Notes: generated by a model from the letters alone, not told the origin. A stretch of 64,000 bases of DNA from Gemmatimonadaceae bacterium (GCA_020852815.1 JADZAN010000040.1:1-64000); one strand, 5' to 3'; counted from the first letter of the stretch, positions 1 through 9,968 are shown. Numbers and translations are program-made.

Positions 1-32
1 CTCATCGCGCGATCGCTTTTCTAGGAGATCGT

Positions 33-287
33 ATGAACTTCGGGAACCTGGGCTTCATGGAGATCCTCCTGATCCTCGTGGTCGTGCTGCTCCTCTTTGG
101 GGCGCGCCGACTGCCGGAGATCGGAGCCTCGTTCGGCAAGAGCATCAAGGAGTTCAAGAAGGGGATTTCCGACGTGGATCGCTCCATCCAGGAAGAGACG
201 CGGCGCGACGCGTTGCCGCCGCGCCCGGCCGAGCCGCTTCATCAGGACGAGGAAGCGCGCCCCGAGCCGAAGCGCCTTCTGTCCTGA
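33..287 (+). CDS. tatA: Twin-arginine translocase subunit TatA/TatE
   Basis: Pore-forming subunit of the Tat pathway, which exports folded proteins across the inner membrane. The 84-residue product has the family layout. A hydrophobic helix spans about residues 8-23 (GFMEILLILVVVLLLFG), followed by a short turn, an amphipathic helix (LPEIGASFGKSIKEFKKG) and a charged, Pro/Arg-rich tail. An AGGAG at 23-27 sits 5 nt before the ATG and supports the start. No tatB or tatC is visible nearby, although tatC could lie upstream of the window. It converges on the foldase gene at 444-2282, with a terminator hairpin between them. TatA and TatE cannot be told apart from sequence alone. Confidence 0.93.
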   Translation: MNFGNLGFMEILLILVVVLLLFGARRLPEIGASFGKSIKEFKKGISDVDRSIQEETRRDALPPRPAEPLHQDEEARPEPKRLLS

Positions 288-393
288 TCCAGGGAGTGGC
301 GCGGCGTCAGTCAGAGAGGGGAGCTCCCAACGGACGCTCCCCTTCGTCTTGCACGGGGCACAGCATGCCCGCGCCTCCGTCCCCTACACGAGA

Positions 394-419
394 AAGGGCG
401 CCACCTTCGTGGCGCCCTT
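394..419. terminator. Bidirectional terminator hairpin between tatA and ppiD-like gene
   Basis: A 10-bp perfect stem (AAGGGCGCCA at 394-403 with TGGCGCCCTT at 410-419) encloses a 6-nt loop. It lies between the convergent stops of tatA (287) and the foldase gene (444). Read on the minus strand, the stem is followed by TTTCTCGT, so it best serves the foldase gene. It is plausible for tatA as well. Confidence 0.75.
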
Positions 420-443
420 CATCGTTACGGCCAAGCCCGATCC

Positions 444-2282
444 TCAGCTCGTCTGCTGGCGCGCCGCGGCGTTGATCTCCTTGCGGTGATCCTCGACCTT
501 GGCCCCCTTTCGCATCTCGTTGAGGAAGGTGCGCACGCGCAGCTGCTGCATGGCGGAGGTGGCCTCACGGCGCTGCTGCTCCTTTTGCGCTTCCCACGTG
601 GCCTTGTTGGCTTCCACGCGACGGTCAACACGCAGCACGAACACCCCCTGATCGGTGACGAGCGGGGCGCTCACTGCGCCGAGGGGAAGGGTGAAGGCCG
701 CACCGATCGCCGCGTTGAACCGCCCCAGCCCCGCCACGAACTGCGGGCGCGTGAACGTCTCTGACTTGCTGACGGTGAGCCCGGCGGCCGCCGCGGCGCT
801 CTCGAGCGTCGACCCCGCGGCGGCCTTGGCCAGCGCCTGCGCCTTGGGGAGCAACGACTCGGCCTTCTTGCGCCCAATGAGCTGGCGGCGAATGTCGTCC
901 TTGGCCTGCTCGAAGGTGGGAACGCCGCCTTCGAACAGCGAGTCGAGGCGCGCCAGGTAGTAGGCATCGTCGGCGTCGTACAGGTCGCTCGACTCGCCCA
1001 CGCGCGCGCCGCCGAAGGCCCACGCGGAGACGCTTGGGATGGCGCGTCCGTTCGCCGCCTGCGCCGGCTGTCCCTCGACAGCGGTAACCACCTGCGGCGT
1101 GAGAGCGAGCGCCTTGGCGGCGCTGTCGAACTTTTCCTTCCGGTCGGCGGTCGCCGCCATGCGCGAAAGCGAGTCAGCACGCCGGTCGGAGCGGAGCGCC
1201 GACGAATCAGACTGCTGAATGCGCAGGAGGATGTGCCGCATGGTGAGCGTGTCACCCTTGCGCTGGTCGACCTTGATGAGGTGGTAGCCGAACTGCGTGA
1301 GCACCGGCTGTGAGACCTCGCCCGCCTTGAGCGCGTACGCCGCCGTCTCGAAGTCCGGAACGAATCGTCCCTTGCCGCCGGTGCCGAGCGAGCCGCCCTG
1401 GGCGCCGGAGATGGTGTCTGCCGACTCCCGCTTGGCGACATCCTCGAACTTGGCGCCGCCGAGGATCTCGTTGCGGAGCGCCTCGGCGCGCTGTCGCGTC
1501 GCCACCGTGTCGCTCGCCGTCAGGGCGCGCGGAACCTCGACCACTGAAAGGACGGCGCGTCCGGGACGGGTGAGCTGCTCCTTGTACTTGTTGTAGAAGT
1601 CACGCAGCTCGCTGTCCGGGATCTTCACCGTCGAGTCGGGCACCGTGGACGCATCGAACGACACGAAGCTCACCTGCGCCGAGTCGTTGAGGTCGCGATA
1701 GACACTCCAGAGTTTGGTATCGGGGACGAAGACGTCACCCGCCAGCTGGTCGAACAGCTTGGCGCGGGGGATCTCCTCGCGATAGTAATTCTCGAGCTGG
1801 AGCAGGACCCCCTGCGACCTCGCTGCCGCGCTCCCGATGAACCGCCGATACTTCTGGATGTCAAAGCGTCCGTCGGTCTGGAAGTCCGGGCTCTGCATGA
1901 GCTCGGGCGGCGGGCTCTGCTGCGCGGCCTCGACGATTTCCTGGTCCGAGACCACGATGCGGCGCCGCTTGTACTCCTGGTTCAGCAGGACACTGGATAC
2001 GAGCTGCTCGAAGGCGCGGTCCTCGATCTGCCGGCGTTCGTCGAGCGTCAGCCCCCGCCCGGTGGTCTGCTCTTCCTGCTTGGCCAACGAGTTCGATAGG
2101 TTGGCCCAGGAGAGATACGGGATCTCGACGCCGTTGACTTCGGCGACAGCCGTGGAGGTGGTGATCGGGGCGCTGCCGATCCCCAGGAGGCCCGAGGTTT
2201 CGGCGAAAAGGAAGACTCCGACGAAGCAGATGACGATGAACAGCCAGATCCACTTCGCCGAACTCCGCATCTGTTGGAGCAC
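444..2282 (-). CDS. ppiD: Membrane-anchored peptidyl-prolyl isomerase, PpiD/SurA family
   Basis: Periplasmic foldase that helps exported envelope proteins fold. The 612-residue product has a single N-terminal membrane anchor (about residues 11-27, WIWLFIVICFVGVFLFA) and a SurA_N/PpiD-type chaperone region (about 45-235). A parvulin domain follows (about 243-340; conserved GGSLGTGGKGRFVPDFE and GYHLIKV). A second, more diverged parvulin-like repeat starts at MRHILLRI near residue 348, and the tail is low-complexity and rich in Ala and Gln. This is the PpiD arrangement. The GTG start at 2282 is chosen because AGGAG lies about 10 nt upstream; an ATG at 2270 is the alternative. A well-formed promoter lies upstream. 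The symbol reflects architecture rather than proven orthology. Confidence 0.85.
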   Translation of the reverse strand: MLQQMRSSAKWIWLFIVICFVGVFLFAETSGLLGIGSAPITTSTAVAEVNGVEIPYLSWANLSNSLAKQEEQTTGRGLTLDERRQIEDRAFEQLVSSVLLNQEYKRRRIVVSDQEIVEAAQQSPPPELMQSPDFQTDGRFDIQKYRRFIGSAAARSQGVLLQLENYYREEIPRAKLFDQLAGDVFVPDTKLWSVYRDLNDSAQVSFVSFDASTVPDSTVKIPDSELRDFYNKYKEQLTRPGRAVLSVVEVPRALTASDTVATRQRAEALRNEILGGAKFEDVAKRESADTISGAQGGSLGTGGKGRFVPDFETAAYALKAGEVSQPVLTQFGYHLIKVDQRKGDTLTMRHILLRIQQSDSSALRSDRRADSLSRMAATADRKEKFDSAAKALALTPQVVTAVEGQPAQAANGRAIPSVSAWAFGGARVGESSDLYDADDAYYLARLDSLFEGGVPTFEQAKDDIRRQLIGRKKAESLLPKAQALAKAAAGSTLESAAAAAGLTVSKSETFTRPQFVAGLGRFNAAIGAAFTLPLGAVSAPLVTDQGVFVLRVDRRVEANKATWEAQKEQQRREATSAMQQLRVRTFLNEMRKGAKVEDHRKEINAAARQQTS

Positions 2283-2335
2283 GGGGCTATTACTCCTGCT
2301 GGAACACGAGGTGAGGCGGGGGTCGAGAGCCGCGA

Positions 2336-2365
2336 AAGCTATTTGTGATCTGCGCCTAAAATCAA
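2336..2365 (-). promoter_or_regulatory. Promoter of the ppiD-like gene
   Basis: On the minus strand, TTGATT (2365-2360) is followed after exactly 18 bp by TAGCTT (2341-2336). The predicted start of transcription is near 2329, giving a 5' UTR of about 46 nt. The same TTGA-N18-TAGnTT arrangement recurs before infC, hrcA and the heptose kinase gene. Confidence 0.6.
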
Positions 2366-2466
2366 GTTAGCGTGTCACTTCTGATCGACTTGCTCGTCTC
2401 ACACACTGAGCACCGAAACGTTCCACTTGGGCGCCACATCTGGCGCGACGACATCGAGGGCTAGGC

Positions 2467-5307
2467 ATGGCCACGTCCGCCCGACTCGACGAGCTCAAAA
2501 AGAAGTTTGACGAGAATCCGCGCCGCTATTTCGCGCCGCTCGCCAACGAGTACCGCAAGCTGGGGGACCTGACGCAGGCCATCGCCCTGTGCCGGACGCA
2601 CCTCCCCAACCAGCCGGGCCACATCAGTGGGCATATCGTCCTCGCCCAGGCGCTCTACGAAGCGCGGGAGTTGGGTGAGGCGCGCTCCATATTCGAGGCC
2701 GCGCTCGATCTCGATCCCGAGAACCTGATCGCGCTGCGCTTTCTGGGCGACATCGCGCGCGAACAGGGCGAGCCCGGTTCGGCGCGCGGCTGGTACGAGC
2801 GCGTGCTGGAGGCCGACCCGCGCAACGACGAGATCGCGCAGCTGCTCTCCGAACTGGCGCAGAGCGCACCCTTCCAGGCCACCGCCGACGTGGCGACCGT
2901 GAGTGCGCTCGACTCCGCCACCGATACCGTGGTCCCGTCCTACGCGGAGCCGGAAAGCGCCGACAGCGCCGTTCCCACCTTCCTCGCGGCACCGTCCGAC
3001 TTCGACGGCTCGACCGCCGAGCCCGGGTTCGACGCGCCCCCCCCCGCCGAGTTCCAGGCGAACGCGATCATCGGGGCGCACGACGCCCACGTGAGCGAGT
3101 CCCCGCCTGATGGCCTCGCACTCGCCCACTCGATCCCCGCCCTGGCAGAGCTCCACGAAGAGTCCGTCGCCCCGCTGCCTGACGCGCCGCAGGCTTCGGC
3201 CTTCTCCGATGAAGCGGTTGGCGAGGTGTCGCCAGCCCCTACCGAGGACCTGCACGAGGTTCTCGCCTCGCACGACGATCCGTTCTTCGGTGGGACATCG
3301 TCGCACAGCGGGTTGGACATGGGCGACCTGGAAGCGGTCGCCGAACCGACGGTGGACGACTGGTTCAGCGCCCCGGCCGGCGGCAGTGTGCATGAAGTTG
3401 CGGCGCACGCCGACTCCGACCCCGCCGCCTTCGACGATTCGTTCTTCCCCGACCTGTCGGCGGCCACGCCGGTCGCGTCCCCGCTGGTTCCCGAGCCGGC
3501 GTCGCTGTCGTTTGCTCCCCCCGCCGAAGTGGACGTGCAGGCACCGACGCCGCCCTTCGTGCGCGCCGAGGAGGAGCGCGGCTCCATCCCGACGCCGGCG
3601 TTCCTGGCGTCGATTGCCGCGGACCCAACCGCGCACGACCACGCGCCTCCAGCCGTCCCGGAAGCGATTCCCGCCGCACACTTCGAAGGAACGGCGAGCG
3701 AGCTGACGGCCGAACCGGCCGAAGTCGTGGATTGGCACACGGCGCCAACGCCGATCGACTCGCCGGCCATTGCCGAACAGCCAGTCGGCGAGTCCACGTC
3801 GGAAGCCAGTGAGGTCGCCGAGCCCGCCGCGGTGGAAAGCTCGAGCGAGTTTGCCGACTTCAACGCGTGGATTGCGGTTGCCGACTCCGAGTCTGCCCCC
3901 CCCGCGGAGACCGCCGAGGCGGTGACCGCAGAGGCGGTGACCGCCGAGGAGGAAGCGAGCGCCGAGGTCGTCGTCAGCGAGGGTGCTTTCGCGCCGGATC
4001 CTGAGGCGGACGCCGAGCCAGAACCCGTGCAGGCACTGGGCAGCACGACCGAGTTCGAGACCGAGGACGACTACCCGGCGTTGGCCAGCGAGGTCGCCTC
4101 AGCGGCGACGCCGTCCGACTTCATTCTCGAGGACAACGCCTTCGTCCCTCCTTCGCCCAGCGAGGTCACCTACATCGCCAGCAGCATCTCGGCCCCGCTG
4201 GAAGAGGTCGATGCCTACAGCGCGGGTGCGCCGGAGATGAGCGCCCACGAGCCGTTCCCCATCGAGGGGGAGCGCGAGCGCGAACTGGAACCGTTCGAGC
4301 CGGCGCTGGCGGGGTGGGGGACTTCGCCGCTCGACGCCGCGGCCTCGATGGAGCGGCCGGAGGAGCACGAGGAGTTCGTGGTCCCGGTGGAGGGGCTCGT
4401 GTCCCGCGAGACGCTCGCCGACCTGGCGGCGATCGCCGCGGCGAGCGAAGCGTACGAAGCAGCGGAAGCCGTCGAGCCTTCCTCCGTCATCGAGGCCAGC
4501 GCGCATGCAGTGGACGAAGCGGCGGCGGTGACTGGAGAGGCGGAGGCAACGCCTGCCGTTGCGGCTGGCGAGTCGCCCGCCTTCGTCACCGAGACGATGG
4601 CCGAGCTGTACCTGCAGCAGGGGTTCCACGGCGAGGCGCTCTCCATCTATCGTCAGCTGCTGGCGCAGCAGCCTAACGATCTGGCGCTGCGCGATCGCGT
4701 GGCGGCGCTGGAGCGCGGCGCGTCGTCGGCGGTGGTGGAGGGGCTTGCGCCGCGCGACATCGTCGATCGCCACGGGCAGTCGGTGCGCTCGTTCTTCCTC
4801 CACTTCGCGCGCCGGGAGCCTCGCCACTCGGCGGCGACGAGCGGGGAAGACAACGGCGAGTCCAGCGACCCCTTCGGGGTCACCGAATCGTCCGGCTCGC
4901 GCACCCCTTCCTTCTCGGGCGTCGCCACGCGCGAGGAGGCGCTCACCGTCCCTGATGCCCCCGCCACGGCACCGCATGAGGCGCCGACGCTGTCGGAACT
5001 GTTCTCCGCGGGCACGGTCTCGGGCGCGGATGACAAGGCGGCCTCGGCGCTGGCGTCGGCGTTCGGCTCCGGAGAAGGCGGCGGTGTCAGCGCTCCGTCG
5101 GAGTCCAGCGAACGAGAGTTGTCACTCGAGCATCTGTTTCGCGATGTTCCAGAGCGCTCGTCGGGCGCCGTGACGCTCGACGAGTTCTACGAAGGCTCTT
5201 CGCCGGGAAGCTCCGCCTCACCGTCGCCTGATGGCGAGGGGGGCGAGGAACGCGACGCGGACATCGAGCAGTTCACGGCCTGGCTCGAAGGCCTCAAGAA
5301 GAAGTGA
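2467..5307 (+). CDS. Large TPR protein with long acidic low-complexity centre
   Basis: Function unknown; probably a scaffold or adaptor. The 946-residue product begins with three TPR-like helical pairs (about residues 15-120, e.g. YFAPLANEYRKLGDLTQAI and ISGHIVLAQALYEARELGEA). A very long Ala/Glu/Pro/Ser-rich, acidic and probably disordered segment follows (about 125-690). A last TPR pair lies near 700-750 (ETMAELYLQQGFHGEALSIY), and the C-terminus ends with a short amphipathic stretch (FTAWLEGLKKK). No signal peptide or membrane helix is visible, so it is probably cytosolic. Its last codons overlap the aroQ start by 4 bp. It diverges from the ppiD-like gene. No clear promoter was found just upstream. 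Much of the middle is alignable only by composition. Confidence 0.85.
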   Translation: MATSARLDELKKKFDENPRRYFAPLANEYRKLGDLTQAIALCRTHLPNQPGHISGHIVLAQALYEARELGEARSIFEAALDLDPENLIALRFLGDIAREQGEPGSARGWYERVLEADPRNDEIAQLLSELAQSAPFQATADVATVSALDSATDTVVPSYAEPESADSAVPTFLAAPSDFDGSTAEPGFDAPPPAEFQANAIIGAHDAHVSESPPDGLALAHSIPALAELHEESVAPLPDAPQASAFSDEAVGEVSPAPTEDLHEVLASHDDPFFGGTSSHSGLDMGDLEAVAEPTVDDWFSAPAGGSVHEVAAHADSDPAAFDDSFFPDLSAATPVASPLVPEPASLSFAPPAEVDVQAPTPPFVRAEEERGSIPTPAFLASIAADPTAHDHAPPAVPEAIPAAHFEGTASELTAEPAEVVDWHTAPTPIDSPAIAEQPVGESTSEASEVAEPAAVESSSEFADFNAWIAVADSESAPPAETAEAVTAEAVTAEEEASAEVVVSEGAFAPDPEADAEPEPVQALGSTTEFETEDDYPALASEVASAATPSDFILEDNAFVPPSPSEVTYIASSISAPLEEVDAYSAGAPEMSAHEPFPIEGERERELEPFEPALAGWGTSPLDAAASMERPEEHEEFVVPVEGLVSRETLADLAAIAAASEAYEAAEAVEPSSVIEASAHAVDEAAAVTGEAEATPAVAAGESPAFVTETMAELYLQQGFHGEALSIYRQLLAQQPNDLALRDRVAALERGASSAVVEGLAPRDIVDRHGQSVRSFFLHFARREPRHSAATSGEDNGESSDPFGVTESSGSRTPSFSGVATREEALTVPDAPATAPHEAPTLSELFSAGTVSGADDKAASALASAFGSGEGGGVSAPSESSERELSLEHLFRDVPERSSGAVTLDEFYEGSSPGSSASPSPDGEGGEERDADIEQFTAWLEGLKKK

Positions 5308-5744
5308 GAATCGCAGTCCTCAACGGTCCGAACCTCAACCTGCTTGGCCGTCGCGAACCCGCGCTGTACGGGACCACGACCCTTGCCGACATCGAAGCCC
5401 GGCTTTGCGCAGTTGGCGCGGAGCTGGGCGTCGACGTTTTCTGCGCCCAGCACAACGGGGAAGGGGAGCTGGTCACCGCCATCCAGGGGCTGCGCGGCGT
5501 TACGCAAGGCGCCCTGATCAACGCCGGCGCCTACTCGCACACCTCGCTCGCCATCCGCGATGCGTTTGCAGCTGCCGAGGTCCCGTTCGTGGAGGTCCAC
5601 CTCACGAACATCCACGCCCGCGAGCCGGAGCGGCGTCACTCCATGCTGGCATCGGGGGCGGTGGCCGTGCTGTGCGGCTTTGGCGCCATCGGGTACGAAC
5701 TCGCGCTCCGCGGTCTCGTCGCGCGCCTGACCGAACGTGAGTAG
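5304..5744 (+). CDS. aroQ: 3-dehydroquinate dehydratase, type II
   Basis: Catalyses the reversible dehydration of 3-dehydroquinate to 3-dehydroshikimate in the shikimate pathway. At 146 residues it has the normal length for the type II dodecameric enzyme. Conserved segments are the N-terminal VLNGPNLNLLGRREPALYG (catalytic Arg and Tyr), the Asn-Ala-Gly-Ala-Tyr-Ser/Thr-His segment (INAGAYSHTS) and VEVHLTN (catalytic His). The GTG start overlaps the stop of the TPR gene by 4 bp, and its own stop overlaps the peptidase gene by 8 bp, suggesting translational coupling. The order aroQ, Xaa-Pro peptidase, accB, accC resembles the Bacillus yqhS region, but no efp lies between peptidase and accB. Confidence 0.96.
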   Translation: MRIAVLNGPNLNLLGRREPALYGTTTLADIEARLCAVGAELGVDVFCAQHNGEGELVTAIQGLRGVTQGALINAGAYSHTSLAIRDAFAAAEVPFVEVHLTNIHAREPERRHSMLASGAVAVLCGFGAIGYELALRGLVARLTERE

Positions 5745-6825
5745 CCGCCGGGCGGCGCGCCTGGGAGCACTCGTGGACCGCCTCGTGGTGCAGCACCTCG
5801 ACGGCGTCCTCGTCTCGTCGCTCCCCAACATCCGCTACCTCACCGGCTTTTCCGGCTCCAACGCGCTCCTCTTCGTCTCGCCGCGCAACGTCTGGCTCAT
5901 CACCGACTTCCGCTACCAGGTGCAAGCCGCCGCGGAGGCTGGCGACGTGGCCGACGTGCGGATCGAGACCAGCTCGCTCTGGACGGGGCTCTGGAACCTC
6001 CTCGCGCCGACGCCCGGGCAACAGGCGCTCGGCTTCGAGTCTGCGCAGCTCGTGCACCGCGATTTCCAACGGTTGCTGGAACAGGGCGCCCGGCATCACT
6101 GGCGAGCGACGACCGACCTGGTGGAGGAGCTGCGGCAGCAGAAGGACGCGGAGGAGGTCGCGCTCATCCGCACCGCCGGCGCCATGGCGATGGAGGCGCT
6201 GCGCGAGACGCTGGACGCCGTGCGCGTGGGGATGACCGAGCTGGAGGTGTGCGGGATGCTGGAGCGCGCGTTGCGCCGCTCGGGGAGCGACACGCACCCG
6301 TTTCCGCCGATCATCGCGTCCGGTCCCCGGTCGGCGCTTCCGCACGCGCGGGCGTCCGACCGGGCTATTGCGCCGGGAGAGTTTCTGTTGTTGGATTTCG
6401 GGGCTTCGACCGGTGGCTATTGTTCAGACGTGACGCGGACCGTGGTGGTGGGACGCGCGGACGAACGGCAGCGCTCGACCTACGACGCGGTCCGGGAGGC
6501 CAATGAAGTGGCCCGGGAGCGTGTCCGGGCCGGCATGCGAGGGCGTGAGGGCGATGCGCTCGCGCGCGAGGTGCTGGAGGCGCGGGGGCTTGGCGAGTTG
6601 TTCGGCCACGGGTTGGGGCATGGGATCGGGCTGCAGGTGCACGAGGCCCCGAGGCTGTCGCGGTTGGCGGAGGAGGTGCTTCCGGTTGGCTCGGTCGTTA
6701 CCATCGAGCCGGGGGTGTACGTGCCGGAGTGGGGGGGAGTGCGAATCGAAGACGACGTTCATCTGGGCGCCGACGGAGCCGAGCTTCTCACGCACTTTTC
6801 GCGGGAGCTTCTCGAACTGACCTGA
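5737..6825 (+). CDS. Xaa-Pro aminopeptidase (M24 family)
   Basis: Cytosolic di-metal peptidase that removes the N-terminal residue before proline, or cleaves Xaa-Pro dipeptides. The 362-residue product has a creatinase-like N-terminal domain (to about residue 125) and a pita-bread catalytic domain. The five metal ligands are visible: the two Asp in LLDFGASTGGYCSDVTRT, His in HGLGHGIGLQVHE, and Glu in TIEPGVYVP and GVRIEDD. GTG at 5737 is taken as the start because it overlaps the aroQ stop. The accB gene follows 22 bp later, so it is probably cotranscribed. PepP and PepQ specificity cannot be separated here. Confidence 0.93.
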   Translation: MSSRRAARLGALVDRLVVQHLDGVLVSSLPNIRYLTGFSGSNALLFVSPRNVWLITDFRYQVQAAAEAGDVADVRIETSSLWTGLWNLLAPTPGQQALGFESAQLVHRDFQRLLEQGARHHWRATTDLVEELRQQKDAEEVALIRTAGAMAMEALRETLDAVRVGMTELEVCGMLERALRRSGSDTHPFPPIIASGPRSALPHARASDRAIAPGEFLLLDFGASTGGYCSDVTRTVVVGRADERQRSTYDAVREANEVARERVRAGMRGREGDALAREVLEARGLGELFGHGLGHGIGLQVHEAPRLSRLAEEVLPVGSVVTIEPGVYVPEWGGVRIEDDVHLGADGAELLTHFSRELLELT

Positions 6826-6847
6826 GCGCCCGAGCCGGCGGACCTCA

Positions 6848-7363
6848 ATGGCTGATATGATCGACCTACGCTACGTGAAGAAACTGATCGAGATGCTCGA
6901 CGGCTCGACCGTCGACTCGGTGGAGATCTCCTCGGACAAGGGGATGAAGATCCGCATCTCGAAAACCCCGCAGCAGCGCGGGGCGGTACAGATCCCGACG
7001 CCGGTGGCCATGCCAGCGCTGATGCCGTCCTCGCCGGTAGGGCGCATGACGCCGACCGAGCCGGTGCCGGCGATCGCCGAGCCGGAGGTCGCGACGCGCT
7101 CGGAGGCGCCCAGGGCCAACCTGCTCGAGGTCAAGTCGCCGATGGTCGGGACGTACTACGCGCAGCCCGAGCCGGGCGCCAAGCCGTACGTGAGCGTCGG
7201 GCAGCGCATCGAGAAGGGCGAGACGCTGTGCATCATCGAGGCGATGAAGATCATGAACGAGATCGAGTCGGAGTTTTCGGGGGTGGTGAAGGAGATTGTC
7301 ACGTCCGATTCGCAGCCGGTGGAGTACGGCCAGGTCCTGATGCGCATTGATCCGAATGGGTAA
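6848..7363 (+). CDS. accB: Biotin carboxyl carrier protein of acetyl-CoA carboxylase
   Basis: Carries the biotin that shuttles CO2 from biotin carboxylase to carboxyltransferase in the first step of fatty acid synthesis. In this 171-residue protein an N-terminal region starts at [14 protein letters not shown] Pro/Ala-rich linker follows (about 50-90), then the biotinyl-lipoyl domain with the biotinylation site EAMKIMNE (Lys near residue 133). The end of the gene overlaps the pilT start by 8 bp. The usual partner accC is not adjacent but lies one gene further on, after pilT. Confidence 0.96.
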   Translation: MADMIDLRYVKKLIEMLDGSTVDSVEISSDKGMKIRISKTPQQRGAVQIPTPVAMPALMPSSPVGRMTPTEPVPAIAEPEVATRSEAPRANLLEVKSPMVGTYYAQPEPGAKPYVSVGQRIEKGETLCIIEAMKIMNEIESEFSGVVKEIVTSDSQPVEYGQVLMRIDPNG

Positions 7364-8573
7364 CCCGATTCCGGCGCCGGAGTCGCCGTCGCCAGCGGGG
7401 AGCCCCGCGGGGGCCAGCGCGCCGACCGCGACGGGGGCTGGTGCGCCGCGCGCCCCCTTCAACTTCAAGGCGATCCTGCAGCAGATGGTGCAGCGCAGTG
7501 CGTCCGACCTTCACCTGAAGGTGGGGCGGCCGCCCACGTTGCGTATCAACGGAGACCTGTCGCCGCTCCCGCTCCCGGCCCTTCGGCCCGAGGACCTGAG
7601 CACGCTGGCGAAGGAGATCATGACGCCGAAGCAGGTGAAGGAGTTCGCCGAGTTTCGCGAGGCGGACTTCGCGACCGGCGTTCCGGGGATCGGGCGCTTT
7701 CGCGTCAATGCCTACCAGCAGCGCGGGACGATCGCCTTCGCGATCCGAACCGTGCCGCACCAGGCCAAGTCGATCCAGGAGCTCAACCTCCCGCTCATCG
7801 TCGACGACATCGCGATGATCCCGCGGGGGCTCGTCCTCGTGACCGGGGTGACGGGGTCGGGGAAGTCGACCGCGCTGGCGTCGATGCTGCAGGTCATCAA
7901 CGAGAAGCGCTACGCGAACATCATCACGATCGAGGATCCCATCGAGTTCCTGCATCGTGACATCAAGTGCCACATCAACCAGCGCGAGGTGGGGACCGAC
8001 ACCGGTTCATTCGCGCAGGCACTGCGGCGCGTGCTGCGACAGGACCCCGACGTGATCCTGATCGGCGAGATCCGCGACCTCGACACGCTCGACACGGCGC
8101 TCAAGGCGGCAGACACGGGGCACCTGGTGTTCTCGACGTTGCACACGACGGACGCCACGCAGACCATCAACCGCATTCTCTCCTTCTACCCGCCGCACCA
8201 GCAGAACGAGGTGCGCTTTGCGCTGTCGAACGCGCTGGCGGCGGTGGTGTCGTTGCGCCTCGTGCCGCGCGCCGACAAGCCCGGGCGTGTCCCGGCGTGC
8301 GAGGTGCTGATGAACACGGCGGCGGTGCGCGAGCAGATTCGCGACGTCTCCAAGACGCTCAACATCCCCGACCTCATCAAGGAAGGGACGGTGCAGTACG
8401 GGATGCAGAGCTTCGACCAATCGCTCATGGCGTGGTACACGAAGGGGACGATCTCGTACGAGAACGCGCTGTTTCACGCCACCAATCCCAACGAGCTGGC
8501 GCTGCGGGTGCAGGGCGTCGCGGGCTCGAGCGACACCTCCTGGGACGAGTTCCAGACCGACGAGACCGCGTAG
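7356..8573 (+). CDS. pilT: Type IV pilus retraction ATPase PilT
   Basis: Hexameric cytoplasmic ATPase that powers retraction of type IV pili (twitching, DNA uptake, surface sensing). The 405-residue product has a Pro/Ala-rich N-terminal lead and a PAS-like N-terminal domain ([10 protein letters not shown]). The secretion-ATPase core shows Walker [10 protein letters not shown] (about 164-172), an Asp box around IEDPIEFLH, Walker [13 protein letters not shown] and the His box [12 protein letters not shown] at 7356 is preferred. A TTG at 7347 would add three residues and lengthen the overlap with accB. No other pilus genes lie in this window. Its position between accB and accC is unusual. Confidence 0.95.
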   Translation: MGNPIPAPESPSPAGSPAGASAPTATGAGAPRAPFNFKAILQQMVQRSASDLHLKVGRPPTLRINGDLSPLPLPALRPEDLSTLAKEIMTPKQVKEFAEFREADFATGVPGIGRFRVNAYQQRGTIAFAIRTVPHQAKSIQELNLPLIVDDIAMIPRGLVLVTGVTGSGKSTALASMLQVINEKRYANIITIEDPIEFLHRDIKCHINQREVGTDTGSFAQALRRVLRQDPDVILIGEIRDLDTLDTALKAADTGHLVFSTLHTTDATQTINRILSFYPPHQQNEVRFALSNALAAVVSLRLVPRADKPGRVPACEVLMNTAAVREQIRDVSKTLNIPDLIKEGTVQYGMQSFDQSLMAWYTKGTISYENALFHATNPNELALRVQGVAGSSDTSWDEFQTDETA

Positions 8574-8609
8574 GTTCCGTCGTCCACGCGCCGGGCCCCG
8601 AGAATCACC

Positions 8610-9968
8610 ATGTTCAAGAAAGTCCTCGTCGCGAATCGCGGAGAGATTGCGCTCCGCGTGATTCGCGCCTGTCGAGAGTTAGGCATACAGACGGTCGCGG
8701 TCTATTCCGAGGCCGATCGTGAGTCGTTGCACGTGCGCTTTGCCGATGACGACGTCTGCATCGGGCCGGCGCCGGCACGGGAATCGTACCTCAAGATCCC
8801 GCGCCTCATCGCCGCGGCGGAGATCACGGGGGCCGATGCCATCCACCCGGGCTACGGTTTCCTGGCGGAGAACGCCGAGTTCGCCGAGACGTGCGTGGCG
8901 TCGAACATCGCCTTCATCGGCCCGACGGCCGAGCAGATCCGCGTGATGGGCGACAAGGCGGCGGCACGCAAGGCGATGCTGGAGGTCGGGGTGCCGATCG
9001 TTCCCGGGACGCCGGGACCGATCGAGGATCCCGACGCGGCGCTGGAGTTCGCGAAGGAGATCGGCTTTCCGGTCATCATCAAGGCGGCGGCCGGCGGCGG
9101 TGGGAAGGGGATGCGCGTGGCGAAGGATGTCGACGAGTTCCTGCGCTCGTTCTCGCTGGCGCGTTCCGAGGCGCTGTCGGCGTTTGGGAACGGCGACGTG
9201 TACGTGGAGAAGTACCTCACCAGGCCGCGGCACATCGAGTTCCAGATCCTGGGTGACACGCACGGCAACGTGATTCACCTGGGCGAGCGCGATTGCTCGG
9301 TGCAGCGCCGGCACCAGAAGCTGATCGAGGAGGCGCCGTCGCCGGCAATGACGCCGGAGCTTCGCGCGCGGATGGGCGAGGCGGCGGTGCGCGGCGCCAA
9401 GGCCATCGACTATGTCGGCGCCGGGACGATCGAGATGCTTCTCGACGAGGACGGGTCGTACTACTTCATGGAGATGAACACGCGCATCCAGGTCGAGCAC
9501 CCGGTCACGGAGCAGCTGACGGGGGTGGACCTGGTGAAGGAGCAGATTCGCGTTGCGGCTGGCGAGAAGCTCTCCGTGCTCGAGCTCCCCACGCTGCGCG
9601 GCCACGTCATCGAGTGCCGCGTCAATGCGGAGGATCCCGCGCGCGGCTTCCAGCCCTCGCCGGGGCGCATCGAGGCCTTCCATCCCCCCGGTGGCCCGGG
9701 GGTGCGCCTCGATACGCACGTGTACGCCGGCTACACGGTGCCGCCGTACTACGATTCGCTGCTGGCCAAGCTCGTGGTGCAGGGGCGCGATCGCGAGGAG
9801 GCGCTCACCCGCATGCACATCGCGCTGGAGAGCTTCATCATCGAAGGGGTCACGACGACGGCGCCCTTCCTGGCGCGCGTGATGACGAACACGGGGTTCC
9901 GCGCCGGGCAGGTCGACACCAAGTGGCTCGAACGCGAGATCGCGGGGATCCTCAAGGAAGGGGGCTGA
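8610..9968 (+). CDS. accC: Biotin carboxylase subunit of acetyl-CoA carboxylase
   Basis: ATP-dependent carboxylation of the biotin on AccB, the committed step toward malonyl-CoA. The 452-residue product is of full family length. It has the N-terminal biotin carboxylase domain ([20 protein letters not shown]), the ATP-grasp domain with the glycine-rich loop [12 protein letters not shown], and the catalytic stretch [16 protein letters not shown], followed by the C-terminal carboxylase domain ([12 protein letters not shown]). Codons 24-25 include the rare Leu codon TTA inside the GTTAGGC word. The comB-like gene begins at the next base after its stop. Confidence 0.97.
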   Translation: MFKKVLVANRGEIALRVIRACRELGIQTVAVYSEADRESLHVRFADDDVCIGPAPARESYLKIPRLIAAAEITGADAIHPGYGFLAENAEFAETCVASNIAFIGPTAEQIRVMGDKAAARKAMLEVGVPIVPGTPGPIEDPDAALEFAKEIGFPVIIKAAAGGGGKGMRVAKDVDEFLRSFSLARSEALSAFGNGDVYVEKYLTRPRHIEFQILGDTHGNVIHLGERDCSVQRRHQKLIEEAPSPAMTPELRARMGEAAVRGAKAIDYVGAGTIEMLLDEDGSYYFMEMNTRIQVEHPVTEQLTGVDLVKEQIRVAAGEKLSVLELPTLRGHVIECRVNAEDPARGFQPSPGRIEAFHPPGGPGVRLDTHVYAGYTVPPYYDSLLAKLVVQGRDREEALTRMHIALESFIIEGVTTTAPFLARVMTNTGFRAGQVDTKWLEREIAGILKEGG

